From contig JAFYMV010000086.1 in NCBI GenBank assembly GCA_017548225.1, forward strand, positions 1 to 6,660: DNA of 6,660 bases, in the 5' to 3' direction. The notes under the pieces are model-generated. The model had not been told where the DNA came from, made no database searches, and saw only the letters and a list, made by a program, of their open reading frames with translations. The position numbers and the translations under genes were made by a program. The number at the start of each line of letters is the position of its first letter. Positions within the stretch are counted from its first letter, which is position 1. The stretch comes from Bacteroidaceae bacterium. Its GTDB lineage: Bacteria > Bacteroidota > Bacteroidia > Bacteroidales > Bacteroidaceae. Of the stretch, positions 5,865 to 6,660 are shown piece by piece.

Positions 5865-5943
5865 CAAAGATAGCACACTCTCCTTGCAGAGAGAGAGAGC
5901 ATGCTACCCTTGCAGAGATAATGCACTACCCTTGCAGGGGTAG
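5856..5943. repeat. Four-unit array of 18-bp near-palindromes with CTTGCA core
   Basis: Units are at 5856-5873, 5878-5895, 5904-5921 and 5926-5943. Each has CTTGCA at the same offset between complementary arms: CTATC/GATAG, CTCTC/GAGAG, CTACC/GATAA (degraded) and CTACC/GGTAG. Spacers are 4 nt (CACA), 8 nt (AGAGCATG) and 4 nt (TGCA), so core-to-core distances are 22, 26 and 22 bp. The extra 4 nt come from a (GA)n run at 5889-5899. The array lies 91 bp upstream of the HU-family start. The arms differ between units yet stay self-complementary in three of four. Confidence 0.8.
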
Positions 5944-6034
5944 CGAGTAGCGGAGCCATCAAAAAATAGCTGTAGACAAAAGCAAAGCATACGAACACAC
6001 AAGAGAATACGAAAACCCTAAAACAAGATATATT

Positions 6035-6660
6035 ATGAAAGTAAAAAAATCAAAGAATGTGCATCACACCCACGATTTCACCCCCATAGTGCGTTGCACT
6101 CTGAACCGCCGTCATAAGGTATCGGGCACCCGTACCGACGAATGGACTACAGGAGTATCCATTGCCTTTCCCCAAAAGATAGGTATTGAAGAGATGGCCA
6201 TCAGCGCCAACAATGCCACCACGGCTACCCCTTCCGATGTAAAGCTCGTGTGGGATGTACTACGCTCACAGATCATCGAAGCACTCAGCCAAGGACACCG
6301 TGTGCAACTCGACGGCTTGGGCTCGCTCACCATGGAGCTGAGCAGCCACAGCGGGGATACACCTCCTACAGGCAAGGACATACAGATTAGCGGCATCCGC
6401 TTCCGCCCCGACAAGCACCTGCTCGATCGCCTGGCCGATGTAAAGTTCAAGGTAGAGGGCAAGGTGAGCCAACCCCTCTCGGCGCCCGAACTGGCCGATG
6501 CGCTCTACGAATACTTTGAGACACACGATGTCATTACCACCCGAGAGTTTGCCCGCATCAGCCACTATGCCATGAGCACCTCATTTCGCAAGATCAAGGA
6601 ATATGTCAAGTTTGGCGAGATGGAGCGAGTGCCCCTCACCGACGGCTATTATCGCCCCAC
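6035..6660 (+). CDS. HU-family DNA-binding protein with C-terminal winged helix (HU-HIG type), truncated by right edge
   Basis: The frame opens at ATG 6035 (MKVKKSKNVHHTHDF) and stays open for 208 codons to the window edge. Residues about 15-138 match the Bacteroidota HU/IHF-like domain. A first strand-rich part (FTPIVRCTLN) is followed by helices at about 51-60 and 67-86, then the HU signature GHRVQLDGLGSLTMEL (87-102). Next is the arm region, and then ISGIRFRPDKHLLDRL (118-133), equivalent to the conserved FkPgk...l end of HU. Residues 146 onward (LSAPELADALYEYFE, TTREFARISHYAMSTSF, KIKEYVKFGEMERV, DGYYRPT) look like a winged helix-turn-helix. This fits the Pfam family I recall as HU-HIG (HU domain fused to wHTH, Ig or Gly-rich motif). 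A nucleoid or regulatory DNA-binding role is inferred; targets are unknown. A candidate promoter and a palindrome array lie upstream. Confidence 0.85.
   Translation, partial: MKVKKSKNVHHTHDFTPIVRCTLNRRHKVSGTRTDEWTTGVSIAFPQKIGIEEMAISANNATTATPSDVKLVWDVLRSQIIEALSQGHRVQLDGLGSLTMELSSHSGDTPPTGKDIQISGIRFRPDKHLLDRLADVKFKVEGKVSQPLSAPELADALYEYFETHDVITTREFARISHYAMSTSFRKIKEYVKFGEMERVPLTDGYYRP

Larger units (their letters stand above)
5676..6034. other. 359-bp divergent intergenic region
   Basis: The region lies between the divergent 86-aa gene and the HU-family gene and has no credible protein frame. It holds a weak minus promoter (5730-5761), TTGCA-containing words at 5756-5760 (inverted), 5781-5785 and 5805-5809, a plus promoter (5832-5864) and the four-unit palindrome array (5856-5943). 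An A-rich leader (5961-6034) has no Shine-Dalgarno before the ATG. Confidence 0.7.

Noticed and set aside
5856..5943. CRISPR array
   Set aside because: Repeats are 18 bp with 4-8 nt spacers and variable arms. There are no 25-40 bp unique spacers and no cas genes nearby.
6112..6565. Two minus-strand frames of 116 and 99 codons
   Set aside because: They are antisense to the HU-family gene, which shows clear domain conservation on plus.

Overview
The window looks like a chromosomal segment from a Bacteroidales bacterium (Bacteroides/Prevotella-type). Three things support this. The leucyl-tRNA synthetase has the long Bacteroidota form. Several gene starts lack a strong Shine-Dalgarno sequence but are preceded by Bacteroidota sigma-type promoters (TTTG, about 20 nt, TAnnTTTG). 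A right-edge gene encodes an HU-family protein with a C-terminal winged-helix extension, a type known mainly from this phylum. The genus cannot be fixed from this sequence.

Layout, left to right. Positions 1-282 (minus) hold the N-terminal part of a YitT-family membrane protein. A strong minus-directed intrinsic terminator (about 290-356) separates it from leuS (366-3203, minus). leuS has its own promoter at 3244-3275. Upstream of it, also on minus, is a probable two-gene operon: a gamma-class carbonic anhydrase-like protein (4257-4796) followed 18 nt later by an LpxL/HtrB-type lipid A acyltransferase (3360-4238). Its promoter is at 4821-4852. Positions 4797-5289 are non-coding and rich in repeats: a large imperfect inverted repeat with an internal hairpin, a conserved TCAGGATGAC-type segment, and a palindromic element. 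Then comes a small minus-strand pair: an 86-aa unknown protein (5415-5675) and a probable 42-aa basic protein (5290-5418) that overlaps it by GTGA. The 359-bp divergent intergenic region 5676-6034 carries a four-unit array of 18-bp near-palindromes (5856-5943). On plus, the HU-HIG/winged-helix gene starts at 6035 and runs off the right edge.

The leuS, carbonic anhydrase and acyltransferase genes are housekeeping or envelope functions with no evident pathway link. The most unusual material is between genes. The palindrome array, whose arms vary together, lies directly upstream of a DNA-binding protein gene. The leuS and carbonic anhydrase promoters lie inside two copies of the same roughly 50-bp repeat (37/50 identical). 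The composite inverted-repeat element lies at 4899-5014. I did not see a phage, IS transposase, CRISPR array, tRNA or rRNA.
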